Below, piece after piece: positions 7,457 through 17,193 of a stretch of DNA of 64,000 bases; the stretch's first letter is position 1; every line of letters starts with the position of its first letter. The stretch lies in the NCBI GenBank assembly GCA_036703275.1, contig DATNPK010000026.1, positions 62,001 to 126,000 of the forward strand. The letters run 5' to 3'. Both the position numbers and the translations under genes were made by a program. Source of the stretch: Coleofasciculaceae cyanobacterium (GTDB taxonomy: Bacteria > Cyanobacteriota > Cyanobacteriia > Cyanobacteriales > Xenococcaceae). The notes beneath the pieces are model-generated. The model was not told the DNA's origin. It did not search any database and saw nothing but the letters and a program-made list of their open reading frames with translations.

Positions 7457-8236
7457 TTAGTTGCGTAAACCCGATAAAGTTTTTTGCAGTAATTTTTTGG
7501 ATAAAGATAAAGGGTGATTAATCTGCGGAAACTCAAAAATAACGTTAAATAATCGGCGGTATTTGCCTTGTGGACAGGTTAAAGGTTTTACGCCGTGCCA
7601 AGCATTAGGGGTATTTTTAAACAAAAAGCTATGGTTATTAGTAAACTGAGTTGGTATCGCCGTAGTGAAATCGTTAAAATCTGGATTCATGACATCTTTA
7701 AGCTTGTTTCCCAGCACCAAAGTCGAACCGTCCCAGGATGTATCCCAATCATCGCTGGTATTAAAATAAAAAATATGAGTGCCAGCTTTTTGTTCGGCAT
7801 CTTTGTGAGGAGAAACCTCAGAATTAGTAACTCCCACGTGCCAAGCATAGCGAATTTGGAAATCTGCCACCTCAAACAGAGATTTAATAAAATTATGATA
7901 AATTTGACTGGTTTCTAATTCATGCACAAACATTTGCCAGCTTGTGGGCAAGTCTTTCTTGTTGATAATTCCCTTGTCTTTACGCTCTACTTGACGATAG
8001 ATAGATGTTTCGTAAGCAAGATAATAGCGATCGTGAGGTCTTTGACTATAAACTCTTTCTAGCCCTTGGTGTTTTTCAAATAGTTCTAATGAAGGAAAGT
8101 CTTTTAATAGCTGTTCAAAACCTTCTAATGTTAGCAAGTTATGAAAATTATACCAGGGAAAAGGTCGATTGTGAATAAAATGTTTCGTCTCAAAAGACTT
8201 TAATAGCTCGTAATTAATAAAACTTTTGTTTTTCAT
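7457..8236 (-). CDS. 2OG-Fe(II) oxygenase-like protein
   Basis: The 259-residue protein has a plausible iron facial triad in a double-stranded beta-helix: H144-x-D146 (in SPHKDAEQ) and H214 (in NAWHGVKP), with R227/R228 in KYRRLFNVIF as a candidate 2-oxoglutarate anchor. WDGSTLVL between them is also typical of this superfamily. No signal peptide is seen. Such enzymes hydroxylate small molecules, sugars or proteins. The position inside the glycosyltransferase operon suggests a polysaccharide precursor or a surface lipid as substrate, which is inference. It is preceded by the repeat island at 7300-7452. Confidence 0.65.
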   Translation of the reverse strand: MKNKSFINYELLKSFETKHFIHNRPFPWYNFHNLLTLEGFEQLLKDFPSLELFEKHQGLERVYSQRPHDRYYLAYETSIYRQVERKDKGIINKKDLPTSWQMFVHELETSQIYHNFIKSLFEVADFQIRYAWHVGVTNSEVSPHKDAEQKAGTHIFYFNTSDDWDTSWDGSTLVLGNKLKDVMNPDFNDFTTAIPTQFTNNHSFLFKNTPNAWHGVKPLTCPQGKYRRLFNVIFEFPQINHPLSLSKKLLQKTLSGLRN

Positions 8237-8287
8237 GATATTTATTTCTCAAACATCATCCATTTAGTAAATAGTATTAGTTAGATA

Positions 8288-9178
8288 TTAGTCAGAAAAA
8301 TTGGCAGTTACACGTTGGAAAATATAGTTGAATAAACCTGGTGTTGCTCTTGGATATTTAGAATGTAATTGAAACCCTTTATTTAATAAATAGTTAATCA
8401 CCTCTTGTTCTCTTTCTCCTTCGGATAACTCAACTATTAGGCTGCGTACTAAAGAATTAGCCAGAGTTTGGTCAGCTCCTTTTAAAACTAGAAATTCAAT
8501 TCCATCTACATCAATTTTAAGGTGATTAGGAACTGGCAATCCAAAGTTTTCAATTAAGTCATCAATTTTATAACTTAAAATATATTGTTTAAACACACGA
8601 GCAAAAGCTTGACCTTTTTCATCAATAGCTTCTCCTAATGTATTTTGCGCTCCTCCGATGGTCAAACTGCTGTAATTAAAGCTATCCAGAATAGTTTGAT
8701 CGGATAAAGCAATTTGTAAAGGAATAATATTATCTTGACACTTATTAAGATAAATATTTTTACAAAGTTGACCAAAGTTCATAAATGCGGGTTCAAAAGC
8801 ATATATTTTTACCTTTTCGGCAAAATATTTTGAAGCAACAAAAGAATAAACTCCCACGTTAGCACCGATATCATAAAAAACGTCTCCCTCTTGTAAAAAG
8901 CTTTCGAGCCACTCGACTGTATCAGGTTCTTTTTTGCATGAATTAAGTCTAACTTTGTATTCGGTTTGCGAGTCAATATTGAGCCAAATATCATAGCGTT
9001 CATAATCCATTTTTTCAACTACATTAATTTCTGAATTTAAGTTTAATTTTAAGGTAGGTGATAATGCCTTGACTGGCGACAAAAGAAGACTTTTTGTTAA
9101 CCTAAATCCTTCTTTTTTAGTATTGGCTAAATCTTGGTATTGTTTTTGGGTAAGCATTTTATTCAGCAAGTTTTTCAT
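8288..9178 (-). CDS. FkbM family methyltransferase
   Basis: A Rossmann methyltransferase of the FkbM type, which usually O-methylates sugars or polyketides using S-adenosylmethionine. SAM motif I is DIGANVGVYSF at 103-113, followed by an acidic motif II in AFEP (127-130). The FkbM block HLKIDVDGIEFLVLKGA is present in the last third. An N-terminal extension of about 85 residues is poorly defined. The product is cytoplasmic. Within the polysaccharide operon it probably methylates a sugar in the repeat unit. Confidence 0.85.
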   Translation of the reverse strand: MKNLLNKMLTQKQYQDLANTKKEGFRLTKSLLLSPVKALSPTLKLNLNSEINVVEKMDYERYDIWLNIDSQTEYKVRLNSCKKEPDTVEWLESFLQEGDVFYDIGANVGVYSFVASKYFAEKVKIYAFEPAFMNFGQLCKNIYLNKCQDNIIPLQIALSDQTILDSFNYSSLTIGGAQNTLGEAIDEKGQAFARVFKQYILSYKIDDLIENFGLPVPNHLKIDVDGIEFLVLKGADQTLANSLVRSLIVELSEGEREQEVINYLLNKGFQLHSKYPRATPGLFNYIFQRVTANFSD

Positions 9179-9213
9179 TTTAAATAAAGACTATTTATGC
9201 TAATGTATTTAAT

Positions 9214-10230
9214 TTAAGCAAGTAATGTTTGAAATAAAGCAGACCATTGGGAGACAACTCTATTTCGATTATATTTGGCCACAATGTATTCTTTGCCTTG
9301 CTCGATATGCTGCTGGCGGAGCATCGAATTAAGTGCATATCGATGCAGATTTTTTTCCCAATTGGAGAATAAAACGAACTCGCTAAACTCTTCATAACTA
9401 GGAATTTTGTCGGCAACAACTGGAACACCCAAAAGAAGAGATAAGACTAAACGATTGTTAGTTTTACATCGGGTTAGTTGATTTAGACTGATTGGGATAA
9501 TACAAACATCATTTTGGCTAAAAATATAAGGAAAACTTGAGAGTTGCCAAGGATGATATTTTACAGGAATTTTAGCCGAAGAAACATATTGTTTAAAACT
9601 AGTTTTTGAGTTACTAATTACTGTTAAGCTGAGCGGTATATTTTGGTTTAGTTTTTCGAGAGAAGGTAATACTTTTACCAAATCAATCATTCCGTAGGGA
9701 GGATTAGTCGTGCCAGCATTACCATACCAAATTATGTTAAGGCAGTTATTTTTAATTTTAGTAATTTTCTGCCTTAACTTTAAATACTCTTTACTTAAAA
9801 TATTAAGTCTAGGTAGTTCGATCGCATCATCAATTACCACTGGTATCTTGTCAGTTTTGCCACCAATTAAGTTTTTTAATTCTGGTGTGGATACAGAAAC
9901 TACATCTACAAGCTCAAGCATTGTTTGTAATCTTTCTGTTCTTTCGGCAAGAGCTAAGGCATCTTCCAGTCGATAATAAAAATGGTTGTCACACAAATCA
10001 AATATGGTTATTACACCCTTACTTTTGAGTATTTTTACCAGCTCTAAATTTTCGCGATCGTATAGCTTTTGAAAGACTACTATTTGATACTTTTCTAGAT
10101 TTTTGTAGTTGAATATCTCGCACGACCATCCTTTTTGTCTTAGATACTTGCATGGTAAAAAAGCGCGATATCGAAAACTAGCTGACTTAATACCTCCAGG
10201 TGATTTCCAGGCAATCATATACTTATTCAT
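9214..10230 (-). CDS. GT4-like (GT-B fold) glycosyltransferase
   Basis: A 338-residue GT-B-type protein. The N-terminal half starts IAWKSPGGIKSASFRYRAFLPCKYL, the acceptor-binding half of GT4-like enzymes. The C-terminal half has IIWYGNAGTTNPPYG and a weak nucleotide-sugar region (CKTNNRLVLSLLLGVPVVA, then PSYEEF). The canonical EX7E motif is degenerate, as in several cyanobacterial surface-sugar transferases. It lies in the leftward operon between the FkbM and MptE-like genes. Sugar specificity cannot be read. Confidence 0.6.
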   Translation of the reverse strand: MNKYMIAWKSPGGIKSASFRYRAFLPCKYLRQKGWSCEIFNYKNLEKYQIVVFQKLYDRENLELVKILKSKGVITIFDLCDNHFYYRLEDALALAERTERLQTMLELVDVVSVSTPELKNLIGGKTDKIPVVIDDAIELPRLNILSKEYLKLRQKITKIKNNCLNIIWYGNAGTTNPPYGMIDLVKVLPSLEKLNQNIPLSLTVISNSKTSFKQYVSSAKIPVKYHPWQLSSFPYIFSQNDVCIIPISLNQLTRCKTNNRLVLSLLLGVPVVADKIPSYEEFSEFVLFSNWEKNLHRYALNSMLRQQHIEQGKEYIVAKYNRNRVVSQWSALFQTLLA

Positions 10231-10317
10231 TTTCTCAATACTCTATTTGATTAAGACTCAGTTAGGTTCTTTTCGTCGCTCATTCTGCTCTTACCGATGG
10301 TGCAATAAGAGCTAAGA

Positions 10318-11172
10318 TTAAAGACGAACTACTTTTTTTCCCTTTTCCTTAACAGTTTTTTGCAACTGACTTAGATAATATTTAGAGTAGCTTCGCCAAC
10401 TTGTCTTTAAAGAAACATCAAGATTATTTTCAATGAACTGAGGCTGATTAAGTTCCTGACAAAGATGTTCAAAATCTTCTTCAGGATTAGTTAGAGTCAT
10501 AAAAGGGGTTAGACTCACAAGATTAACGCCACGTTCTCTCAGCGCAGTTCGTACTTCGGATAAACCTTCGTAGTATTGTCTATATCGCTGATTGGGGTCA
10601 ACTCCTTTCCATCTAACGTGCTGATTATGGGCATGATGATTAGCAAGTAACGAACAGTTATCACAGCCGATTAAGATAATATTTTTAGCTCCCATATTTG
10701 CGGCTAAGCATACCCCAGCATTGGATACAGAACCCCAGAAGTATAAATAATTTTCGGTGGGTGTTCTTACCCAATCGATTACTCTACCGCGATCGCATGG
10801 TAGATTAGGAGGCTGAGTATTAATCTTACCAGGCTGGAGATAGTCGAAAAAATAGAAATTATTTTTAGCATACTCAATCAGTTCGGGAGATGTGACTCCT
10901 TTTAAAGCAATTCCAGCTTCAGTTTTAAAATAGCCTGAGATCCAAGTAATCTCTGGATGTGCTTCCTCGCTGGGCATAAATTCAGGAATATTTAGGTCAG
11001 GATGAGTAGTGATACTATACTGCACAGGAGCAACTTTCCATGCCATATTCAAGCCAATAACGATCTTGCCCTCCAGAAAAGATAAAGGAAAAACCCGTAA
11101 ACTAGCTCCAGTGCCAATAACATAAATATCGCTACCTGGGTACTTGTCGTAAAGTTCAGAGACAAATTTCAT
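10318..11172 (-). CDS. MptE/DUF115-like protein of the polysaccharide operon
   Basis: The N-terminus DIYVIGTGASLRVFPLSFL followed by IVIGLNMAW matches the G.G.SL and G.N pattern of the DUF115/MptE-like group, which includes Maf flagellin glycosyltransferases and GT42-like enzymes. A second hallmark is SVSNAGVCLAANMGAKNIILIGCDNC at about residues 147-172. There is no signal peptide. These proteins transfer or handle nucleotide-activated nonulosonic acids in several bacteria, which is notable next to kdsB and kdsD, but the family assignment is from motif pattern only. Confidence 0.55.
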   Translation of the reverse strand: MKFVSELYDKYPGSDIYVIGTGASLRVFPLSFLEGKIVIGLNMAWKVAPVQYSITTHPDLNIPEFMPSEEAHPEITWISGYFKTEAGIALKGVTSPELIEYAKNNFYFFDYLQPGKINTQPPNLPCDRGRVIDWVRTPTENYLYFWGSVSNAGVCLAANMGAKNIILIGCDNCSLLANHHAHNQHVRWKGVDPNQRYRQYYEGLSEVRTALRERGVNLVSLTPFMTLTNPEEDFEHLCQELNQPQFIENNLDVSLKTSWRSYSKYYLSQLQKTVKEKGKKVVRL

Positions 11173-11232
11173 AATTCATTCGTCAATTTGAATTAAATAT
11201 TAAGTTAATTAATGCTGTTTACTGCTTTATTT

Positions 11233-12144
11233 TTAGGAGTATTGCAGCATTTGTAGAGTATCTTTGCGTATATGGTTGTTTTCCATCTCTGAAACCAGTA
11301 ACTCTTCGGTGAAGATACCTTCAGCTAAACACTCACGTAATAATGAGAAAAAAAGTTTTTCCTGATTGGAGTCTGGATGCTTAAAGTATATGTGAGAAGG
11401 ATAATATTCTTTGCCCTGAATCAAAGCTTTGGTTCTTCTAATCCATGGCACTGGTATCAAGCCCCATTTTTTAGGAATGGTCGATTTTCGATTTGGTTGA
11501 TTAAAGTCAATTGGTAATCCAGTTTTCCACGGCTGAGTCTCGCGTCTTGTATTGTGTAGTAGTTTGGTTTTCTCATTGAGAGTATCAAGGTGATTCCATT
11601 CTTCTTCTAAGAGTCCGATGCTATCTTCTGGCTCCATACATAAACGTGTCCAAAGTTGATAGTCACGCTCGAAGTTAAACATTTCTTCAATTTGTTTTTC
11701 CCATTGCCAATGAGTCAATTTGCTACAGTCAAGCAGCATCACGCTAGTGCCATAAAATGGAGCTGTAGCAGGATCTTCTGGACAGATTTGGCGACAAAAG
11801 ATGGCTTTCCCTTCCATATCGCGAGTCAACAATTCGTAGATATCAGTCAAGGCAAAGATATCAGGATCGATCACAATGGCTCTTCCTTGATAATTCATTA
11901 GTTGAGGAGGAAGAAAGCGCAGAGGAGTGAAAGACTGAAGATCCCAGTTATGCCACACTGGCTTTCCAGCCCCACGCAAATGAGGTTGACCTTCGCGCTC
12001 ATACAAGCAAGGATAGTCCTCCAGGTGCAGGATTTTAACCTCGAATTTGTCACGATTAGGCGACATTTTTTTGAGCGCGTATTCTGCTACTTTAGCCCCC
12101 ACATACTGTTGGGCATTAGTGTGAATAAAAACAGTTGGTTTCAT
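11233..12144 (-). CDS. GT8-like glycosyltransferase (paralogue of 6402-7256)
   Basis: The 303-residue protein shares NYQGRAIVIDPDIFALTDI with the GT8-like gene at 6402, with its DPD metal motif at residues 93-95, the same positions as DSD in the paralogue. It also keeps the distal HNTRRETQPWK motif. The second residue of the DXD is Pro rather than Ser. Orientation and spacing place it in the same leftward operon. Predicted cytoplasmic, transferring a sugar to a lipid-linked intermediate. Confidence 0.72.
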   Translation of the reverse strand: MKPTVFIHTNAQQYVGAKVAEYALKKMSPNRDKFEVKILHLEDYPCLYEREGQPHLRGAGKPVWHNWDLQSFTPLRFLPPQLMNYQGRAIVIDPDIFALTDIYELLTRDMEGKAIFCRQICPEDPATAPFYGTSVMLLDCSKLTHWQWEKQIEEMFNFERDYQLWTRLCMEPEDSIGLLEEEWNHLDTLNEKTKLLHNTRRETQPWKTGLPIDFNQPNRKSTIPKKWGLIPVPWIRRTKALIQGKEYYPSHIYFKHPDSNQEKLFFSLLRECLAEGIFTEELLVSEMENNHIRKDTLQMLQYS

Positions 12145-12168
12145 TGTTCTATACAGATTAAATTTTGC

Positions 12169-12855
12169 TCAAGTTTTGGGAGTTCCTACTGATATATAAA
12201 AATTGTCATTGTGAACTTGTCCGTCTTTTCTAGGTATTGGCAGTAAAATTTCTTTTTGGACAAATAGATAGGATGAGACTAAATCTCGAATTTCTTCAAT
12301 GGTAAATTCTTTGACATGATACTGAGATACTAGTTCAGGACTAATAAATAAAGGAGTTCCCATCAAAACTAAACCTGTCGGTTTGACTATATTTACCGTA
12401 GCCTGAAGTAATTCCTCTGGCTGGGGTAAATGTTCTATGACATCCATAGAGTAAATTAAATCGAATTTTTCTCGAACACCAAGGTTTTTAAGGTTTATTT
12501 TGCTAATTGGAGCTTGCATAAACTCGCAGTTGGTAATTTTCGCCTGGGAGGCTTTTGATTTTGCTAAACGAACTGCTTCGTAGTCGGCATCTATCCCCAA
12601 AATATATCTGCATTTATTTGCTAAAAAAGCAGCGTATGCTCCATCTCCACAGCCAATATCAAGGCAATTGTGTTCCCTTGATAAATAGGAGCGGACTATT
12701 TCTACTTTGGTTCGGTAATATTCGTCGTTGGCTAACTCTTCCCAATGATAGGCTCCCTTTTTGGCATATTTATCAAACCCAATAAAGTTATTGTCGTTGG
12801 TTTGCTTTAGTTTTCTGACTATTTTCCTAATTTTTGGCTGAATTATGTCGAGCAT
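12169..12855 (-). CDS. Class I SAM-dependent methyltransferase
   Basis: SAM motif I is CLDIGCGDGAYA at 64-75, followed by an acidic residue in GIDAD for the ribose hydroxyls. The post-motif DLIYSMDVIEHLPQPEELL is typical of Methyltransf_11/UbiE-type small-molecule methyltransferases. The 228-residue length is normal. It lies 24 bases upstream of the GT8-like gene, so it is part of the same operon. The target is presumably a sugar or lipid carrier in the polysaccharide pathway. Confidence 0.8.
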   Translation of the reverse strand: MLDIIQPKIRKIVRKLKQTNDNNFIGFDKYAKKGAYHWEELANDEYYRTKVEIVRSYLSREHNCLDIGCGDGAYAAFLANKCRYILGIDADYEAVRLAKSKASQAKITNCEFMQAPISKINLKNLGVREKFDLIYSMDVIEHLPQPEELLQATVNIVKPTGLVLMGTPLFISPELVSQYHVKEFTIEEIRDLVSSYLFVQKEILLPIPRKDGQVHNDNFYISVGTPKT

Positions 12856-13110
12856 GATAATTATTGCTGAAAATATAAATTATTTTTTCTGTGATTAGGA
12901 AGACGTTTAATGAATTACAACCTAATTGCTGTCTGGCTCAGTATATTGTTTGACATTTTTTACTGACAATTCGTTTAGCGAGATGTTTAATATTGATAAT
13001 CGAAGCTGGGAAAATCTTCTTCAAAGAATCTCTCAACTTTCTTTGGCTGGAAATAATTTTAGTTTGAAACTGTTTGAGAGAAATAGTGACAATTGTATAC
13101 ATTTATACTC

Positions 13111-14922
13111 CTAAACATTCATAGTTTCGACAACCACTTCCTGGTAACTACCCGACTTAACTATGCGACCTTTGTCTAGCAGGTAAACCCGATCGCAATG
13201 CTCTACCGTGGAAAGACGATGAGCAATAATAATTAGAGTTTTTGCTCCAGCTAAAGATTTAATTGCCTCGCTAACTAAACGCTCTGTTTCATTGTCTAGG
13301 GCAGAAGTAGCCTCATCGAGAACTAAAATTTGTCTTTCATGGTATAGCGCCCGGGCGATTCCGATACGTTGCCTTTGTCCGCCAGACAAACGAATTCCTC
13401 TTTCTCCTACCTCCGTTTTAATTCCTTTTGGTAATTGAGTAATTAGTTCCTCAAGTTGGGCGGCTTCGATCGCCTTCTTGATTCTTTGAGGATCGATTAA
13501 GCGATCGGGAACTCCAAAAGCAATATTTCTCTCAATCGTTTCATCAGTTAAAAAAATTGATTGAGGGATGTAGCCGATCATATTCTGCCAAGAACGGAGA
13601 TTGTTGTATACCGATTTACCATCTATCAGGATATCTCCCGCTTTCGGCTCTAAAAGACCCAAAATTATATCTACTAGCGTTGTCTTTCCCGAGCCAGATT
13701 TACCGATTAAGGCGATCGATTGACCTTTTTTGATCCTTAAAGAGACATTTTCAACTGCCAACTGGGAACTATTGTTATAGCTATAGGTAATATGGTCAAG
13801 GTCAATCTGATTGCCAAAAGCGATCGCTTTTCTATCTCGTTTAAAATCGACCGCACTACTTATTTGAGAACTGGGTTTAAGTTTAGTGAGCTTGTTTATT
13901 CCTTGTGCGTCTATCTCTTTAAGATCTAAATAAAGCATATTCACAGCATAGTTGGAGTTTCTTAATTGGTTGATCGCTCCAAACAGCTCACTAGATGCTG
14001 GAATCAAACGCATTGAAGCCACAGCAAAAACCCCCATAGTACCAGTTATTTCTTGCATATCTTGCTTTAATAAAATTATGGATAGAGATATGAACAGCAT
14101 AATAAAGACAATTAAAGCTGTCTCAATGAGAATGCGAGGGAGTATCTGCGAGGTACTAAATAAACTGTCCGCTTGGGCAAATTGTTGCGCTTTTTGTGCC
14201 ATCTGTTTTTCAAAGTAAGATTCACAGCCGATAACTCGCGTCTCTTTTAAGCCGCCTAAACCATGATTGAGAATCCGAACCATTTCCTGTTTGGATTCAG
14301 ACTTGATTCTGCCCCATTTTTTAAACTTATTCCCCAGCAGATTAAACAAGATAAATATAGGTAGCAAAATTGCCATAATCATCGCTAGTAGCAATAGATT
14401 GGTTTTGGCAAGTAGTAAAAATAGAAACAATAAAACAATAAAATTAACGGTTGCTCTTAAAAGTGGCAGTATACAAGCTCCGGTAAACGTACTAGTTTCA
14501 ATCAAAATGTTTTTGATCAGGCTAGCAGTATTTCGGTTGAGATGAAAAGCATATGGAACTGCCAAATAAGCATTTAATAACTTAGTAATTAGTGATTGGT
14601 TTAGTTCAGAAGAATATTGATATATATTGGCCCAGGACAAAAAGTATAATAATGATTTAAGGCAAAATATAATCGCAATTCCAATGCCTAAGATCGGAAC
14701 TACTTGGATGCTATCCTGCAACTCTAGCTGTCGATAAACCCAATCGAGTATGGGAATTTTGTGGATGGATTCTGGACTGCTAGCCACGTTCAGAAAGGGT
14801 CCGATCAGTCCAATACCTAAGGCTTCTAACACAGATGTTAAAGCGAATATAAACAAAAGAAATAAAAGCCCTTTTCTCTTTCCTTCTAAGACATACAATA
14901 CTTTGGAGAAGTATGCAAGCAT
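13111..14922 (-). CDS. ABC exporter, fused membrane and ATPase domains (PglK/MsbA type)
   Basis: Residues 1-330 hold about six membrane segments; the ATPase follows from about residue 370. Walker A is GKSGSGKTT (about 407-415), the signature LSGGQRQR about 512-519, Walker B ILVLDEATSALD about 532-543, and the switch His is in IIIAHRLS. This one-chain half transporter should act as a homodimer. The family includes PglK and MsbA, which flip lipid-linked sugars or lipid A. It lies between the Wzc-like kinase and a methyltransferase, and no Wzx-type flippase is visible, so it is the best candidate for flipping the lipid-linked repeat unit. Confidence 0.85.
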   Translation of the reverse strand: MLAYFSKVLYVLEGKRKGLLFLLFIFALTSVLEALGIGLIGPFLNVASSPESIHKIPILDWVYRQLELQDSIQVVPILGIGIAIIFCLKSLLYFLSWANIYQYSSELNQSLITKLLNAYLAVPYAFHLNRNTASLIKNILIETSTFTGACILPLLRATVNFIVLLFLFLLLAKTNLLLLAMIMAILLPIFILFNLLGNKFKKWGRIKSESKQEMVRILNHGLGGLKETRVIGCESYFEKQMAQKAQQFAQADSLFSTSQILPRILIETALIVFIMLFISLSIILLKQDMQEITGTMGVFAVASMRLIPASSELFGAINQLRNSNYAVNMLYLDLKEIDAQGINKLTKLKPSSQISSAVDFKRDRKAIAFGNQIDLDHITYSYNNSSQLAVENVSLRIKKGQSIALIGKSGSGKTTLVDIILGLLEPKAGDILIDGKSVYNNLRSWQNMIGYIPQSIFLTDETIERNIAFGVPDRLIDPQRIKKAIEAAQLEELITQLPKGIKTEVGERGIRLSGGQRQRIGIARALYHERQILVLDEATSALDNETERLVSEAIKSLAGAKTLIIIAHRLSTVEHCDRVYLLDKGRIVKSGSYQEVVVETMNV

Positions 14923-14961
14923 ATTGCCAAAATTAATTTTAGTAAAGTTGTTTTTTGCTGA

Positions 14962-17139
14962 TTAATGCTCTAAATAGCTTTTGGTATAGGGTTCATTTTT
15001 AATATTTACCCCGTTGGCGACAATGCCAAACACACGCTGTTGGGTATTGAGCAACAGCTTTTTCGCAGCGATCGCGCTTTCGTAATCTACCACTCCAGGA
15101 CGAACTACCAGTAAAAGACCATCAACCATATTCCCCAGAATTACTGTATCTGCAATACCGATTAAAGGGGGAGTATCTAAGATAATGCAATCGTATCTAT
15201 CTAAAAGAGTTTCAGTCAAAACTTTCATCCTTTGCGAGTTCAGTAATAATATTGAATTATCTGGCGTTGGTCCAGCGGTTAATACATCAAGATTCGGCAT
15301 TACTTTTTGTACTACCTCGTTCCATTTCCTTTGATGAAGTAAAAGATTGCTTAAGCCGACTGTGTTGGACAGCCCTAAAATTTTATGCTGACTCGGTCTT
15401 CTCATATCTGCATCAATCAACAACACTTTTTTTCCTAGCTGAGCCATGGAGCTGGCAAAATTGCTAGCTACTTGAGATTTACCTTCTTGAGGTACACAGC
15501 TAGTGATGGCGATCGCTTGTTTGTCCCAATCGGTGCTGAGAAATTTGAGATTAGCCTGTAGCATCTGATAGGCTTCTCTGGTTCTTAGAGTAGCAAATTC
15601 TGGTTCTCGAACGGGAACTAAAGAATTATCGCTTGCTCCAGAGATACCTACGCTGTCATCTTTAGCTTCTCTTAATTGATTTAGGTCAGGAATTACTCCC
15701 TGCAAGGGATAGCCGAATATTTCCTCTGCTTCTTTACTATTTTTGATCGAGCGATCTTGAAAGTCTAATAAAAAGGCAAATGCTGCGCCAAGTAAAGCAC
15801 CCATCGCACTGCCAACGACGACAACCAACCTTTTTTTCGACGAACCAGTTGGCTTTTCTGGTTCAACCGCATTAGCAATGATCCGAACGTTACCCACATT
15901 TTGATTTTCAGCTACCTGAGTTTCTTGCAATTGACTTAAAAGTGTTTGATAAGTAGATTGTGTTGCTTGTACTCGGCGTTCTAGTTCCCTCTGTTCTTCT
16001 TCCAATAGAGGCAAATTTTCTAAATTTCGTTGCCGAACTTGTAAATTACTTTTAAGTGCTGCCAATTTATTAACTAAACCCGGACGCTCGACTCCCATAG
16101 TAGCCAATTCGTTAATCATTGTTTGGTCGGAATTATTAGCACTAATGCTTAAAATTTTGTTTTTTAATAAATTTGCCTGATTATCGCCCTGAATTTGTCT
16201 GATTTGCTTGTCTAAAAGAGTTTCCAGCTCTAGCTCGCGTTCTTTTAGGCTCCTAACCTGCGGAGCATTTTCGGAAAAGCGATCGCGCTGATTGACTAAA
16301 TCTATTCTTACTTTTTGCAGTTCGGAAATTAACTCTGGCATAGCCGATTGACTCAAAGCTCCAATAGCTACGGCTTCTTGCCAATTAATATTTAGTTGGC
16401 TACGCAATTGTTCAAATCGACCATCAATATCTTCGAGGTTAGTCGTTACTCCCTCAATCTCACGCTCTAAAGATTTAATTGTATCTATATTGCTAGCGGC
16501 TTCTTGTGATAGATTAGCAATCTTATTTTTAGTCTTAAATCGACGTAAATCTGCTTCGGCTTCGGCAACGGTTGATTCGACCTTAGGTAATTGCGCTTTA
16601 ATAAATTGTCGAGCTGAAGCGGCAGCAGAGCGGTTACTCAAAGTGTCTTCTTGTACATAGAGGTCGATTACTTTGTTAACTATCAATGCTGCTAATGCTG
16701 GATCGGAATCTTGGTAAAAAACCTGCAAGACATCTGTGCCGACAATAGGCTTGACCTCGAGATTGCTGGCTACTTCTTGATAGCTGAGAAACTCACCCTG
16801 GTCGTTTGTTAAATTAAGTTGTTTAATTGCTTTTTCGACAATCGGTCTGGATTTTAAAATTTCGGCTTCGGTTACAACTGGATTGCTATCTTTCCCCAGA
16901 ACTTCAACCTGTCCTCGTTCGTCTTCTAATCCGACTAGCCTCGAGGATTTATCTGTCCTAATTAAAAGTTGAGCTTCGGCTTGATAAGTAGGTTGTTTTG
17001 ATAGTGCTGACAGCAAGAAAACACTAGTTACACCGAGAAAAATTGCAGTTGCTGGTAGCCAACGACGCTTTAAAACTAGCCAATATTTTTGAAAATCAAT
17101 TTGTTCTTCATAGGTATTAGAAACTACTGTTGGAATCAT
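14962..17139 (-). CDS. Wzc-like polysaccharide co-polymerase / bacterial tyrosine kinase
   Basis: The 725-residue protein has an N-terminal Wzz-type domain with a membrane segment at about residues 30-50, a long coiled-coil periplasmic region (about 190-410), a second membrane segment near 430-450 with PEKPTGSSKK before it, and a cytoplasmic BY-kinase domain. Walker A is PQEGKS (about 550-555), Walker A' IDADMRRP (575-582) and Walker B ILDTPP (about 653-657). The C-terminal tail is short, with only two tyrosines (Y718, Y722) instead of the usual cluster. It controls chain length and export. A strong AGGTG site precedes the ATG. Confidence 0.9.
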   Translation of the reverse strand: MIPTVVSNTYEEQIDFQKYWLVLKRRWLPATAIFLGVTSVFLLSALSKQPTYQAEAQLLIRTDKSSRLVGLEDERGQVEVLGKDSNPVVTEAEILKSRPIVEKAIKQLNLTNDQGEFLSYQEVASNLEVKPIVGTDVLQVFYQDSDPALAALIVNKVIDLYVQEDTLSNRSAAASARQFIKAQLPKVESTVAEAEADLRRFKTKNKIANLSQEAASNIDTIKSLEREIEGVTTNLEDIDGRFEQLRSQLNINWQEAVAIGALSQSAMPELISELQKVRIDLVNQRDRFSENAPQVRSLKERELELETLLDKQIRQIQGDNQANLLKNKILSISANNSDQTMINELATMGVERPGLVNKLAALKSNLQVRQRNLENLPLLEEEQRELERRVQATQSTYQTLLSQLQETQVAENQNVGNVRIIANAVEPEKPTGSSKKRLVVVVGSAMGALLGAAFAFLLDFQDRSIKNSKEAEEIFGYPLQGVIPDLNQLREAKDDSVGISGASDNSLVPVREPEFATLRTREAYQMLQANLKFLSTDWDKQAIAITSCVPQEGKSQVASNFASSMAQLGKKVLLIDADMRRPSQHKILGLSNTVGLSNLLLHQRKWNEVVQKVMPNLDVLTAGPTPDNSILLLNSQRMKVLTETLLDRYDCIILDTPPLIGIADTVILGNMVDGLLLVVRPGVVDYESAIAAKKLLLNTQQRVFGIVANGVNIKNEPYTKSYLEH

Positions 17140-17193
17140 ATTTTCACCTGGTTGTTAATGTTCTTCAACTATTTTTGAACCAAATCAAATAGT

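Noticed and set aside
12926-13114. 62-codon plus-strand ORF between a methyltransferase and an ABC gene
   Set aside because: No ribosome binding site, unusual composition and no neighbours in that direction; it occupies a promoter-like spacer.
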